From Pyrocephalus nanus (taxonomy: Eukaryota > Chordata > Aves > Passeriformes > Tyrannidae): a DNA stretch of 64,000 nt. The DNA is taken from contig CM076272.1 of NCBI GenBank assembly GCA_038380795.1, forward strand, positions 4,956,001-5,020,000, given 5' to 3'. Positions 55,445-64,000 of this stretch are shown here, in pieces (the stretch's first letter is position 1; each line of letters starts with the position of its first letter). A program made the translations under genes and the position numbers. The notes beneath the pieces were generated by a model. That model saw only the letters and a program-made list of their open reading frames with translations, made no database searches and was not told the DNA's origin.

Positions 55445-58400
55445 GTGGGGACAATGCGGGGACAGGGGACAAGGCACGAGCCTGGCGCGGTGGCCGCCAC
55501 CGCAGGCCTTGTCCGCCGTGCTCGGCGGGGACGTGATACCCGAGCCAGGGCTGGAGCGGTCCCCGGGATGGGGACGGGGATGGGGACAGGGGATGCGGAC
55601 AGGGACGGGGACAGGGGATGCGGCCACGTCGCCGTCGCTGCAGGTTGCAAAGGCCAGGGAGGGTTTTGTGGGAAAGCCGCGGAGTTTTGGAGATGGCGTG
55701 ATTGGGGGGGGATGTGCAGGGACCCCCGCTGCACCCATTACATCCCCCCCTACCCGAGCACAGTGCTCCCACCACGGGATCTGCTGTGGCTCTCGTGGGG
55801 TGACAGCCCCCCCCGGTCAAGGTCCCCAGCGTGGGGGGAGGGGAGCACTGAGAAATGTCACCCCTGCGTGGGGCAGGCTGCCGGGGGGGGGGAGGGGGGG
55901 GGTGTGAAGGGGCAGGGATGCAGAGGAAGGCAGGAGCTGTCCTGGAGCTGCAGGAATGTAGGGGTGTCTTTGGCCCCCCCTGTCCTGGCAGTGTCCCCCA
56001 CTCTGGCAATGTCCCCCATCCCTTCCTGATGCCCCAGCAGGGAACCCCTGTCTGGCAGCATCACCCTCTCTGCCCCTGGCAGTGTCCCCAATCTGGCTGT
56101 GTCTCCCCATCCCTGCCCCTCTGGAAGTGTCCCCCAGTATGACAGTGTCCCTCCAGTACTGCCCCTCTGGAAGTGTCCCCCACTCTGAACATGTCCCCCA
56201 GTCTAACCCCAGTGTCCTCAGTCTAGAAATGTCTCCCCTTTCTGTACCCTTCTCCGATACCCCAAGCACGACAGTGTTGCCCCAGTCCTGGCCCTCTGAA
56301 AGTGTCCCCTATTCTGGATGTGTCCCCCATCTGTGACATGCTGCCAGTGTCCCCATGTTCTTTGAACCTCTGTCAGTGTTCCCTCCTCCCCAATGGCCTG
56401 TCTGTGTCTGCCAGTATGACAGTGTCCCCCAACCCTGATCCACTGGCAGTGTCCTCTAGTCTAGCAGTGACAACCCAGTTCTGGCCTGATGGCGGTGTCC
56501 CTGAAGCTGGGTATGTCCCCTCACCCCTGCCCTGCTGGCAGTCCCCCTGGCTGGCAGTGTCTCCCATCCATGACCTACTAGCAGTGTCCCCTTCTCAGAG
56601 TGTGTGTCCTTTCCCTGAACTCCTGGGAGTGTCCCTCAGTTTGGCCAAGTCCCCGCCTCTCTCACCCCTGGCAATGTGCCCTGGCCTGGCCGTGCGTCCC
56701 AGCAGTGTTCCTCTGCCCCCAGGTCTGGCAGTGTCTGCATACCCCCTCTGGCAGTGTGCCCCAGCCCTGGCCACCCTGGCTGTGTCTCGCAGTCTGTCCC
56801 ATTCCCCTCAGTGATCTGCCATCAGTGTCCCCCATTTTGGCAGTGTTCCCCCATCTGGCCAGGTACGCCCATCTCTGACCCCGCCGGCAGTGCCCCCTGA
56901 TCCCTGACATCCTGGCAGTGTCCCCCACTCTGGCAGTGTCCCCATAACCTGCATGCTGCCCTTCACTGAAGGTTTGTCACTATCCCTGTGAGCCATCCAT
57001 GGCACATGGGGCAAGACAAATGCACCAGGTGTCACCCCACCATCCAGGCAGGACATCCACAGGTGTCCCATCGTGCCATCCCACCACCCAGGTGGGTATC
57101 CCACCATGGTGTGGGGTCCCTGCCCAGGACTGAGCCACTCAGCACCCATGGAAGGAGCTCCCTCAATGTCCCCAAGCCCCAGCTGCAGGTCAGATGTCAC
57201 TTGACATCCCAGGGTGGCCTCATCCACCAGGAAGGGCGTTGCGATCAAGGCTGCAATCCAACCCCAATCCCAGCATCAGGTTTCAGCCGACTGTGCTGGG
57301 CGCAGGAGCAGGGCCACAGCCCTGCCACCATCCTCAGAGCCACCACTCCCGGCCGAAGCCATGCTGTCCCTGCCGCCAGTGCAGAAGCTGCTGCAGCAGC
57401 TACCGGTGGGACCAGCTAGCTGGCCAAAACCACCAGAGGGTGATGATGTGGCTGAGGAGGTGACAAGCCCAGTGCTGGCCACTGAGGCTGGGCAACCAGC
57501 CTGCTACAGCGCCCTGCGAGCTGATGAGCTGCGGCCACTCGCCGTCACCGAGCCCACAGTGGCCACTGGCATGGGGCCACCACCACGGTAAGACTCCCCC
57601 AAGGAGCCCCCCCAGCCCTCTGGTGATGGTGGCTCTGGACGAGCACTGTACCATGGGTGCCATCCCCAAATGATGCAGGTGGATGCAGCCTTGCAGGTGC
57701 CCCCAGTTTGGGGAGGACAGATGTCCCTTATAGAAGAGGACAGTGGTGACAACCAGCATTACAAAAGGCTGGTGGCATTTCACCAGTCCAGGGATGGGAC
57801 TGAGAAATGGCTTTGCATCAGGGCTCGCTGGCACATCCCATGCCACCGTGTCCATGAGGGGACAAGAGGCACCCAGCCAATCTGGAACGGAGCTGGTGAT
57901 GGGCACCTGCAGATTGGGGACATCGTAGGGTAACAACCACAGCCAGGATGGGACGGGGTTGGGGATGGGGACAGTGCCTGGGATGGGGGAAGGACTGGGT
58001 GCCAGCACCATGCCAGTCCCTCCGGCTCCTCTTTCAGCTGGCTGTAACCCAACTCCTGTCCCCATAAATATTGCATGGCAAAGGGTTGGATTGCCAGCCT
58101 GATGGTGGGCTGGGAGCAGAAAAACAAGACTAAAAATGGTTTAAAATGTGGTGGTACAGGCATGATGACCTCAAGGAGATGCTCGACAGCAACAAGGATT
58201 CACTCAAGCTGGAGGCCATGAAGAGGATTGTGGCGGTGGGTAATGTCACCGTCGGGGACCGCTGCCGGTGTCGAGCTCTGCCGAGCCGGCCACCCAGTGT
58301 CACACTGCTCCTTTATCCCCTAGATGATCGCCCGGGGTAAAAATGCCTCTGACCTCTTCCCAGCCGTGGTCAAAAATGTTGCCTGCAAGAACATCGAGGT

Positions 58401-61400
58401 GAGGAAGGTCTTGGGTGGCCCTGGTGGCATTCATGGGTCTGTCACCTTCCCTGCAGGAGAGTTTTGGGGATGGGCTGGGTTTTGAGGGGCTCTGAGGTGT
58501 CATCTTCACCCCACAGGTGAAGAAGCTGGTATATGTCTACCTGGTGCGCTACGCAGAGGAACAGCAAGATTTGGCCCTGCTCTCCATCTCCACCTTCCAG
58601 CGAGGACTGAAGGTGAGCTGGTTTGGGGACCCAGGGGGCAGTGTGGGGGAGCAGAGAGCCCCCACTGCAGTCCCCCCCATGTTCCCATAGGATCCCAACC
58701 AACTGATCCGCGCCAGCGCCCTGCGGGTCCTGTCCAGCATCCGCGTGCCCATCATCGTGCCCATCATGATGTTGGCCATCAAGGAAGCTGCCTCCGACAT
58801 GTCCCCGTACGTGCGCAAGACGGCTGCCCACGCCATCCCCAAGCTGTACAGGTAACAGGGGTGTCAGCTGCTAAATTCCAGGGGTACCAAGAAGGGTGTC
58901 AGTTGCTTGGTGCAGGCAGGGACAGGCAGGGATGGGGAGGAGTTTGGTCCAGCCACACCTGCCCTGCTTCTCCCTTGCAGCCTCGACTCAGACCAGAAGG
59001 ACCAGCTCATTGAAGTGATTGAGAAGCTGCTGGCAGACAAGACCACGGTGAGCAGGGCACTATGTCTTCCCTGCCCCTAAAACTGGGGACATCACTGGCC
59101 TAGTGTCCTTGTGAGACTGGGGATGTCCCCACTAAACTGATGTCCTCATGGGGATGCAGCCATCCCCGCAGGGCTGGCATACTCCTGGGGATGTCACTGT
59201 CCCCACTGATCCAGCATCCACACAGGGATGCAGCCATCTTCACAGCCAACATCTCTGTGGGGATGTCCCTGTCCCCACTGATCCAGCATCCTCACAGGGA
59301 TGCAGATGTCACCACCAAATTGGTGTCCTCGTGGGGGTGCAGACACCTCTGCAGAACTGGCATCCTGGTGGAAATGCTGCTGTCCCCAGTGGGCCAACAT
59401 TCTCAGGGGGAATCCACTATCTCCACTGAGCTGACATCCCTACAAGGAAGCCACTGTCCCCACCAAACTGGCATCCTCATGGAGGTGCCACCATCCTCAC
59501 CAAACAGCCTAATGATGAAAATGCCTCCATTCCCACCAAACCAGCACCATGATGAAGATACCCCAGTGAGTCACCCTGGGCTTTCCCTTTGGCAGCTGGT
59601 GGCCGGCAGTGTGGTGATGGCATTTGAGGAGGTGTGCCCAGAGCGCATCGACCTCATCCACAAGAACTACCGCAAACTCTGCAACCTGCTCATTGACGTG
59701 GAGGAGTGGGGACAGGTGGTCATCATCAACATGCTGACCCGCTACGCGCGCACACAGTTCCTCAGCCCCAACCAGAACGTGAGTTCAGGAGCCCAGGATG
59801 CCCTGGGAAGCTCGAGGTGTCCTGGGAGCCCCCGGGGAAGTGAGGTGAAGGGGGGGTGCTCTTGGGGGGTGCTAGGTGTCCCACCTCCCAGCAGGAGTCC
59901 TTGCTGGAGGAGAACGCCGAGAAGGCTTTCTATGGCTCCGAGGAGGAGGACACCAAGGATGCCAAGGCAGAGGCAGCCTCATTGGCCAAGCGCAAGCCCT
60001 ATGTCATGGACCCTGACCACCGCCTGCTCCTGCGCAACACCAAGCCCCTGCTGCAGAGCCGCAACGCCGCGGTGAGACCCCCACTCCAACCCTGTCCGTC
60101 CTCTGAGGCCACTGGTGGTGTCTATCAGCCTGGGCTCGTGATGTCCCCACAGGCCAAGGAGACACTGGGGTGCTTGGGGGACACCCAAAGATGGGCATCC
60201 CCAGGGTCAGGCTTCCTCCAGGTGCTGCCAGATGGCACTCTGGGGAATAGAGCCAGCCCTTAGGGTGTCCTCATGCGGTGATGCTCAGGTGTGTCCCTGC
60301 AGGTGGTGATGGCTGTGGCACAACTCTACTTCCACCTGGCACCTAAGGCAGAGGTTGGAGTCATTGCCAAGGCCCTGGTGCGGCTCCTGCGGAGTCACAG
60401 GTCTGTGGTGCCTGGCTTGTGGTGGTCTCTACCTCTCCACCCCAGTCAGTGGGACCCGTGGGGAGCTGCAAGACCCTGGAAGAGATGCCCAAAAAGCTCA
60501 TCCCCAGAGGGACATCATGTTGGAGAGCTTTTTGGGCAGGCCAGTCCAGACACAGGGTGGCAGCATCATGGTGGCACCACTTGTGGTGGGTCCTGCCCCC
60601 TATTGACAGGGACTTGCCGAAGGGTCTGGCCCTGCCCTACTGATGGTGGCCCCCTCTCTGTCCCCACAGCGAGGTGCAGTACGTTGTGCTGCAGAACGTG
60701 GCCACCATGTCCATCAAACGGCGGGTGAGTCTTGGTGGAGCAGAATGAGGGCTACCCAGCAGGGTCACCAGAGCCTGCAGATGGCCTCAGCAAGGGGGAC
60801 AGGGATGGCACTAATGCTGCTGGCTCTGCATGCAGGGAATGTTTGAGCCCTACCTGAAGAGCTTCTACATACGCTCTACAGACCCCACGCAGATCAAGAT
60901 CCTCAAGGTGAGCTGGAAACACCCAGAAACACCTGGGCAGAACCCATCAGGGGTGGCTTTGGGGCTTCATGGAGCCCTTTCCTTGGGTCCCCTGTCCTCA
61001 AGCCCTGGGGACAGGAGGACAGCAATGCCCTGTCACCTGGCACCATGTCCCCATGCTGCCCATCTCTTCCTCTTTCCACAGCTGGAGGTCCTCACCAACC
61101 TGGCCAATGAGACCAACATCTCCACCATCCTGCGGGAGTTCCAGGTATGCCATGGCTGCACTGAGGCCACTGGGGTGTCACTCTGGCATGGCTCTGGGTG
61201 CAAAAACAACACCATAAAGGGGAGAGAGGAGAGCCCCATTAGGAGTAGGCTGAGGCCATGCCAACCCCAGGGGTGGTTCCAAAGGGCCCCAATGTGTGAC
61301 CACTGCAAGGGGGGATGCCTGGCACTGGCATGTGTATCTCTCATGCCTCTGCAGACCTACATCCGCAGCATGGACAAGGACTTTGTGGCAGCCACCATCC

Positions 61401-63838
61401 AAGCCATTGGGCGCTGTGCCACCAACATTGGGAAGGTGCGGGACACCTGCCTCAACGGCCTGGTCCAGCTCCTCTCCAACCGGGATGGTGAGTGCACATG
61501 GTGGGTGTGAAAAGGGAGCTCCATCACTCTCAGGGCAAGACCCCGCTAAGGCTGGGTCTCTACCCACAGAGCTGGTGGTGGCTGAATCCGTGGTGGTCAT
61601 CAAAAAACTGCTGCAGATGCAGCCAGCCCAGCACAGCGAGATCATCAAGCACATGGCCAAGCTAACCGACAACATCCAGGTGGGTCAGGGCGTTGCGTGA
61701 CACACAGGAGACAGGAGCTGAGGGGTGGCAGCAATGCCACATGTCCAGGGACATTTTGCAGGTGCCAATGGCGCGGGCCAGCATCTTGTGGCTCATTGGT
61801 GAGTACTGCGAGCACGTGCCCAAGATCGCGCCCGATGTGCTGCGCAAGATGGCCAAGTCCTTCACCAATGAGGAGGACATCGTCAAGCTGCAGGTCATCA
61901 ACCTGGCGGCCAAGCTTTACCTGACCAACTCCAAGCAGGTACCAGGGGAGTGTTCCCACAGAGCGCCTCAGTTTCCTCAGCTGGGAGGGAGAGGCTGGCC
62001 CTGAGAGTGTCCTCTGGCACAGAGCAAGCTGCTGACCCAGTACGTCCTCAACTTGGCCAAGTACGACCAGAATTACGACATCCGCGACAGGGCTCGCTTC
62101 ATCCGCCAGCTCATTGTGCCCACTGAGAAGAGCGGGGCCCTCAACAAGTATGCCAAGAAGCTCTTCCTGGCCCAAAAACCCGCTCCTGTCTTGGAGTCCT
62201 CCTTCAAAGGTACTCATTCCTGGTCACAGGGCATGGGGACACATGGGGCCAGCTGTCACCGTGGTGCTGCATAGCTGTCCCTGAGTTGCTGCCACCTCTC
62301 CCCTTGTCGTAGATCGGGACCATTTCCAGCTGGGTTCCCTGTCCCACCTGTTGAATGCCAAAGCTGTGGGCTACCAGGAGCTGCCTGACTGGCCAGACGA
62401 GGCCCCCGACCCCTCTGTGAGGAATGTGGAGGTGCGTGGCACACCTTGGCTGCATGGGGCCAAGGTGGGGGCACCATCTCAAGATCTTGGGAGAGCCCCA
62501 GAAGGTGCCCAGGTGCTGTTTACCTCCCCCATATCCCCTATCTAGTGTTCACACACCCACTTGGAGACAGGGGGGATGAGGGCTGCTGTAGATGCCCCTT
62601 ATGGGTGATGGCCCTGCTTCATTAACCCTGTGCCAGCAGGTTCCTGAGTGGACCAAGTGCACTATCCGGGAGAAGAGGAAGGAGAAGGTGGAGAAACCTT
62701 TCTACTCTGATTCGGAGGGAGAGTCGGGGGCCACGGAGTCGGCAGACAGTGGTGAGGACCCAGGGGCATGAGGTCAACATGGCAGGGCCATCAGGCAGGT
62801 GCCAGCATGGTGGGGCCATGGGACAAAAGTGTCATCGTTGTGGGGCATCAGACAGGAGACACTGCAGTGGGGACATCCCATCATAGTGGGGACACGGCAG
62901 GGGATGTGGACGGATGCGGTGGGGGGGGAAATGTGGGGGGATGCAGTGGGAGGATGCAGGGATGCAGTGGGACACAGTGGGATGCAGCAGGAGGATGGGA
63001 GGATATGGTGGATGCAGTGGGACACAGTAAGAGGATGGGACATAGTGGGATGCAGTGAGAGGATTGGCAGGATGCAGTGGGAGGATGGAGGGATGCAGTG
63101 AGATGCAGTGAGAGGATGGAGAGATGCAGTGAGATGCAGTGGGAGGATGGAGAGATGCAGTGAGATGCAATGGGAGGATGGGGGGATGCAGTGGGATGAT
63201 GCAGGGATGTGGTGGGATGCAGCAGCAGGGCTGAGTTGTGCCCCCTGCAGAGCCTGAGTCTGGCAGTGAGGAAAGTGGCAGCAGCAGCAGCTCTGGCAGC
63301 TCCAGCTCTGGCAGCGAGGAGGAGGAAGAAGAAGAGGAGGAGGAACACAGTGGGGAGCAGTCAGAGGACAAGGAGGAGGAGGAGGAGGAGAAGAGGCTGA
63401 AGAGGAAGGAGAAGGAAGGCTCCCGGAAGGCAACCCCAAGGAGTGGGGGCAGGTACCCTCTGGGAAATGGAGGTGCCTCCAGCCAAACCTCCACCTCAGC
63501 CCCCCTGAGCTGGGCTCTTCCCACAGCCCCAGCGAGGAAGAGGAGGAGGAGGAAGGGGCAAAGAAGGCCAAGAAGAAGAAGGCCCTGCAGGGGAGGAAGG
63601 GCCGTGTCGAGACCTCATCAGAGGAGGCCAGCACCTCCGAGAGCAGCTCCTCTGGCTCAGACTCGGGATCCGAGGCAGAGACCAAGCGGAGGAAGGTGGT
63701 GAGGGCTGAGCTGGGCTGGGCTGGAGGGCACCACGGGGACACCCAGACCCCTCCATTCACACCCCATCTCTACTCCCCTGCAGCTCCCCAGTGGCAAGGC
63801 TGGCCCCAAGGAGATCTCCCTACTCGACTTGGATGACT
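55332..63838 (+). CDS. AP3B2: AP-3 complex beta-2 subunit, N-terminal trunk and hinge (3' end outside window)
   Basis: Beta subunit of the neuronal AP-3 adaptor, which sorts cargo from endosomes into synaptic-vesicle and lysosome-related organelles. 21 exons: 55332-55444, 58160-58235, 58324-58398, 58517-58612, 58691-58851, 58981-59047, 59596-59778, 59895-60071, 60303-60400, 60670-60724, 60836-60907, 61082-61144, 61355-61487, 61570-61679, 61762-61938, 62023-62209, 62313-62431, 62640-62751, 63251-63452, 63527-63698, 63784-63838. They total 2503 nt, about 834 codons of an expected 1080, and every junction is in phase. The N-terminus ([20 protein letters not shown]) matches AP3B2 and not AP3B1. 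The trunk is the HEAT-repeat adaptin fold ([40 protein letters not shown]). Intron 1 (2.7 kb) is the longest. Confidence 0.96.
55970..56950. repeat. Minisatellite in AP3B2 intron 1
   Basis: About thirty imperfect units of 28-40 bases built on CTGGCAGTGTCCCCCA. Frames stay open (for example 56302-56814) giving Val-Ser-Pro repeats; there is no gene. Confidence 0.88.
57361..57587 (+). other. Possible unannotated exon inside AP3B2 intron 1
   Basis: From an ATG, 75 codons stay open to a good gtaaga donor at 57588. They read [17 protein letters not shown] and later [16 protein letters not shown], not a repeat pattern. The frame also runs open upstream to 57214. It could be an alternative first exon of AP3B2 or a small nested gene. 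I recognise no protein, and no matching 3' exon was found, so it may be chance. Confidence 0.25.
59060..59570. repeat. Minisatellite in AP3B2 intron 6
   Basis: Imperfect units of about 30-45 bases (ATGTCACTGTCCCCACTGAT, CCAGCATCCTCACAGGGATG) fill the intron between the exons ending at 59047 and starting at 59596. A 311-codon frame runs through it and into the exon. Confidence 0.85.
62313..63838 (+). CDS. AP3B2: AP3B2 acidic, serine-rich hinge exons
   Basis: Exon 62313-62431 closes the trunk ([20 protein letters not shown]). Exons 62640-62751, 63251-63452, 63527-63698 and 63784-63838 encode the hinge. It is rich in Ser, Glu and Lys, with runs of Glu and [13 protein letters not shown] repeats and an ear-proximal EISLLDLDD. 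Such stretches are casein-kinase-type phosphorylation targets in AP-3 beta. The Glu/Ser coding triplets look expanded and differ from mammals, where this region also varies. The last codon is split (phase 1), and the next exon is beyond the window. Confidence 0.9.
62765..63236. repeat. Minisatellite in AP3B2 intron 18, hinge region
   Basis: Units GGATGCAGTGGGATGCAGTG and GAGAGGATGG of 10-30 bases run to within about 15 bases of the acceptor at 63250. The exon that follows is itself a coding repeat. Confidence 0.87.
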
Positions 63839-64000
63839 GTGAGTGGCTTCCCAGGACACACGGGATGGCCATGGTGGTGGTGCTGAGGAAATTGAAGCAC
63901 AGGCACCCACCCCAGTGGGACCAGGGCCTCATGGGCCCTTTGGGAGCTGCAGAGCTGGGATAGGGATGGGTGGTCTGAGGGGTCCTTTTCTGCAGAGGAT

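Noticed and set aside
54984..56009. 341-codon open frame on the minus strand at the AP3B2 promoter
   Set aside because: It lies in GC-rich DNA antisense to AP3B2 exon 1, with no conserved motifs; stop codons are simply rare at this GC content.
59140..60075. 311-codon frame overlapping AP3B2 exons
   Set aside because: The first part is minisatellite read-through in intron 6. Only 59596-59778 is exon in that frame; the exon at 59895 has its own acceptor.
62774..63760. 328-codon open frame on the minus strand
   Set aside because: It is antisense to AP3B2 hinge exons and the GGATGCAGTG array. The His/Ser/Pro pattern follows from the repeats.
55332..63838. Naming the adaptin AP3B1
   Set aside because: The N-terminus with [17 protein letters not shown] and HDDLKEML is that of AP3B2; AP3B1 differs there.
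63991..64000. Next AP3B2 exon starting at the window edge
   Set aside because: TGCAG at 63991-63995 could be an acceptor, but joining the following bases to the split codon at 63838 gives a stop at once, so it was not called.

Overview
The window is nuclear DNA of a bird, most likely a songbird. Introns hold 3'-end fragments of CR1 LINEs, the typical avian retroposon, in both orientations. Two copies of a SINE with a tRNA-Ile-like head and a CR1-like tail also occur, a structure I associate with the zebra-finch TguSINE type. Coding sequence is vertebrate and broken by GT-AG introns. Species and family calls come from recognising proteins and repeats by eye; no search was run.

Layout. (1) About 2.0-40.5 kb, plus strand: the 3' three quarters of an unconventional class IX myosin, best read as MYO9A. 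It covers loop 2 and the end of the motor, six IQ motifs, a long tail exon, a C1 zinc finger, a RhoGAP domain and the natural stop and poly(A) signal. The first part of the motor lies upstream of the window. (2) 40.5-43.46 kb: AT-rich spacer with TA microsatellites and an ATT/CAGATT-type array. (3) 43.46-48.03 kb, minus strand: a complete eight-exon photoreceptor nuclear receptor gene, NR2E3, of 406 codons, tail-to-tail with MYO9A. (4) 48.0-52.3 kb: GC-rich spacer with two minisatellites. (5) 52.3-53.8 kb, plus: a small gene for a PLAAT/LRAT-like (NlpC/P60-fold) acyltransferase or phospholipase. (6) 53.8-55.1 kb: a 35-A tract and AT-rich DNA. (7) From 55.3 kb to the end, plus: AP3B2, the neuronal AP-3 beta subunit, 21 exons from the start codon into the acidic hinge; the ear domain is beyond the window.

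The splice models were tested by reading phase. All eight NR2E3 exons sum to 1221 nt (406 codons plus stop), the 21 AP3B2 exons join in phase, and every MYO9A junction joins in phase except the one after the long tail exon (19070 to 20967), where a small exon must be missing.

Base composition changes sharply near 43.4 kb. The MYO9A half is moderate in GC, with long introns and CR1 pieces. The NR2E3-AP3B2 half is GC-rich, with short introns filled by tandem minisatellites, some of which stay open for hundreds of codons and imitate genes.

MYO9A and NR2E3 are also tail-to-tail neighbours on human 15q23, which supports both names. AP3B2 lies elsewhere on human 15q (15q25), so its closeness to NR2E3 here is a different gene order. 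The genes do not form a pathway. A possible theme is that NR2E3 (photoreceptor fate) and the adjacent PLAAT/LRAT-like enzyme (a family acting on lipids and, in LRAT, retinoids) could share retinal expression, but that is inference. I found no mobile system, CRISPR array or RNA gene, and nothing that clearly amounts to a new biological system.
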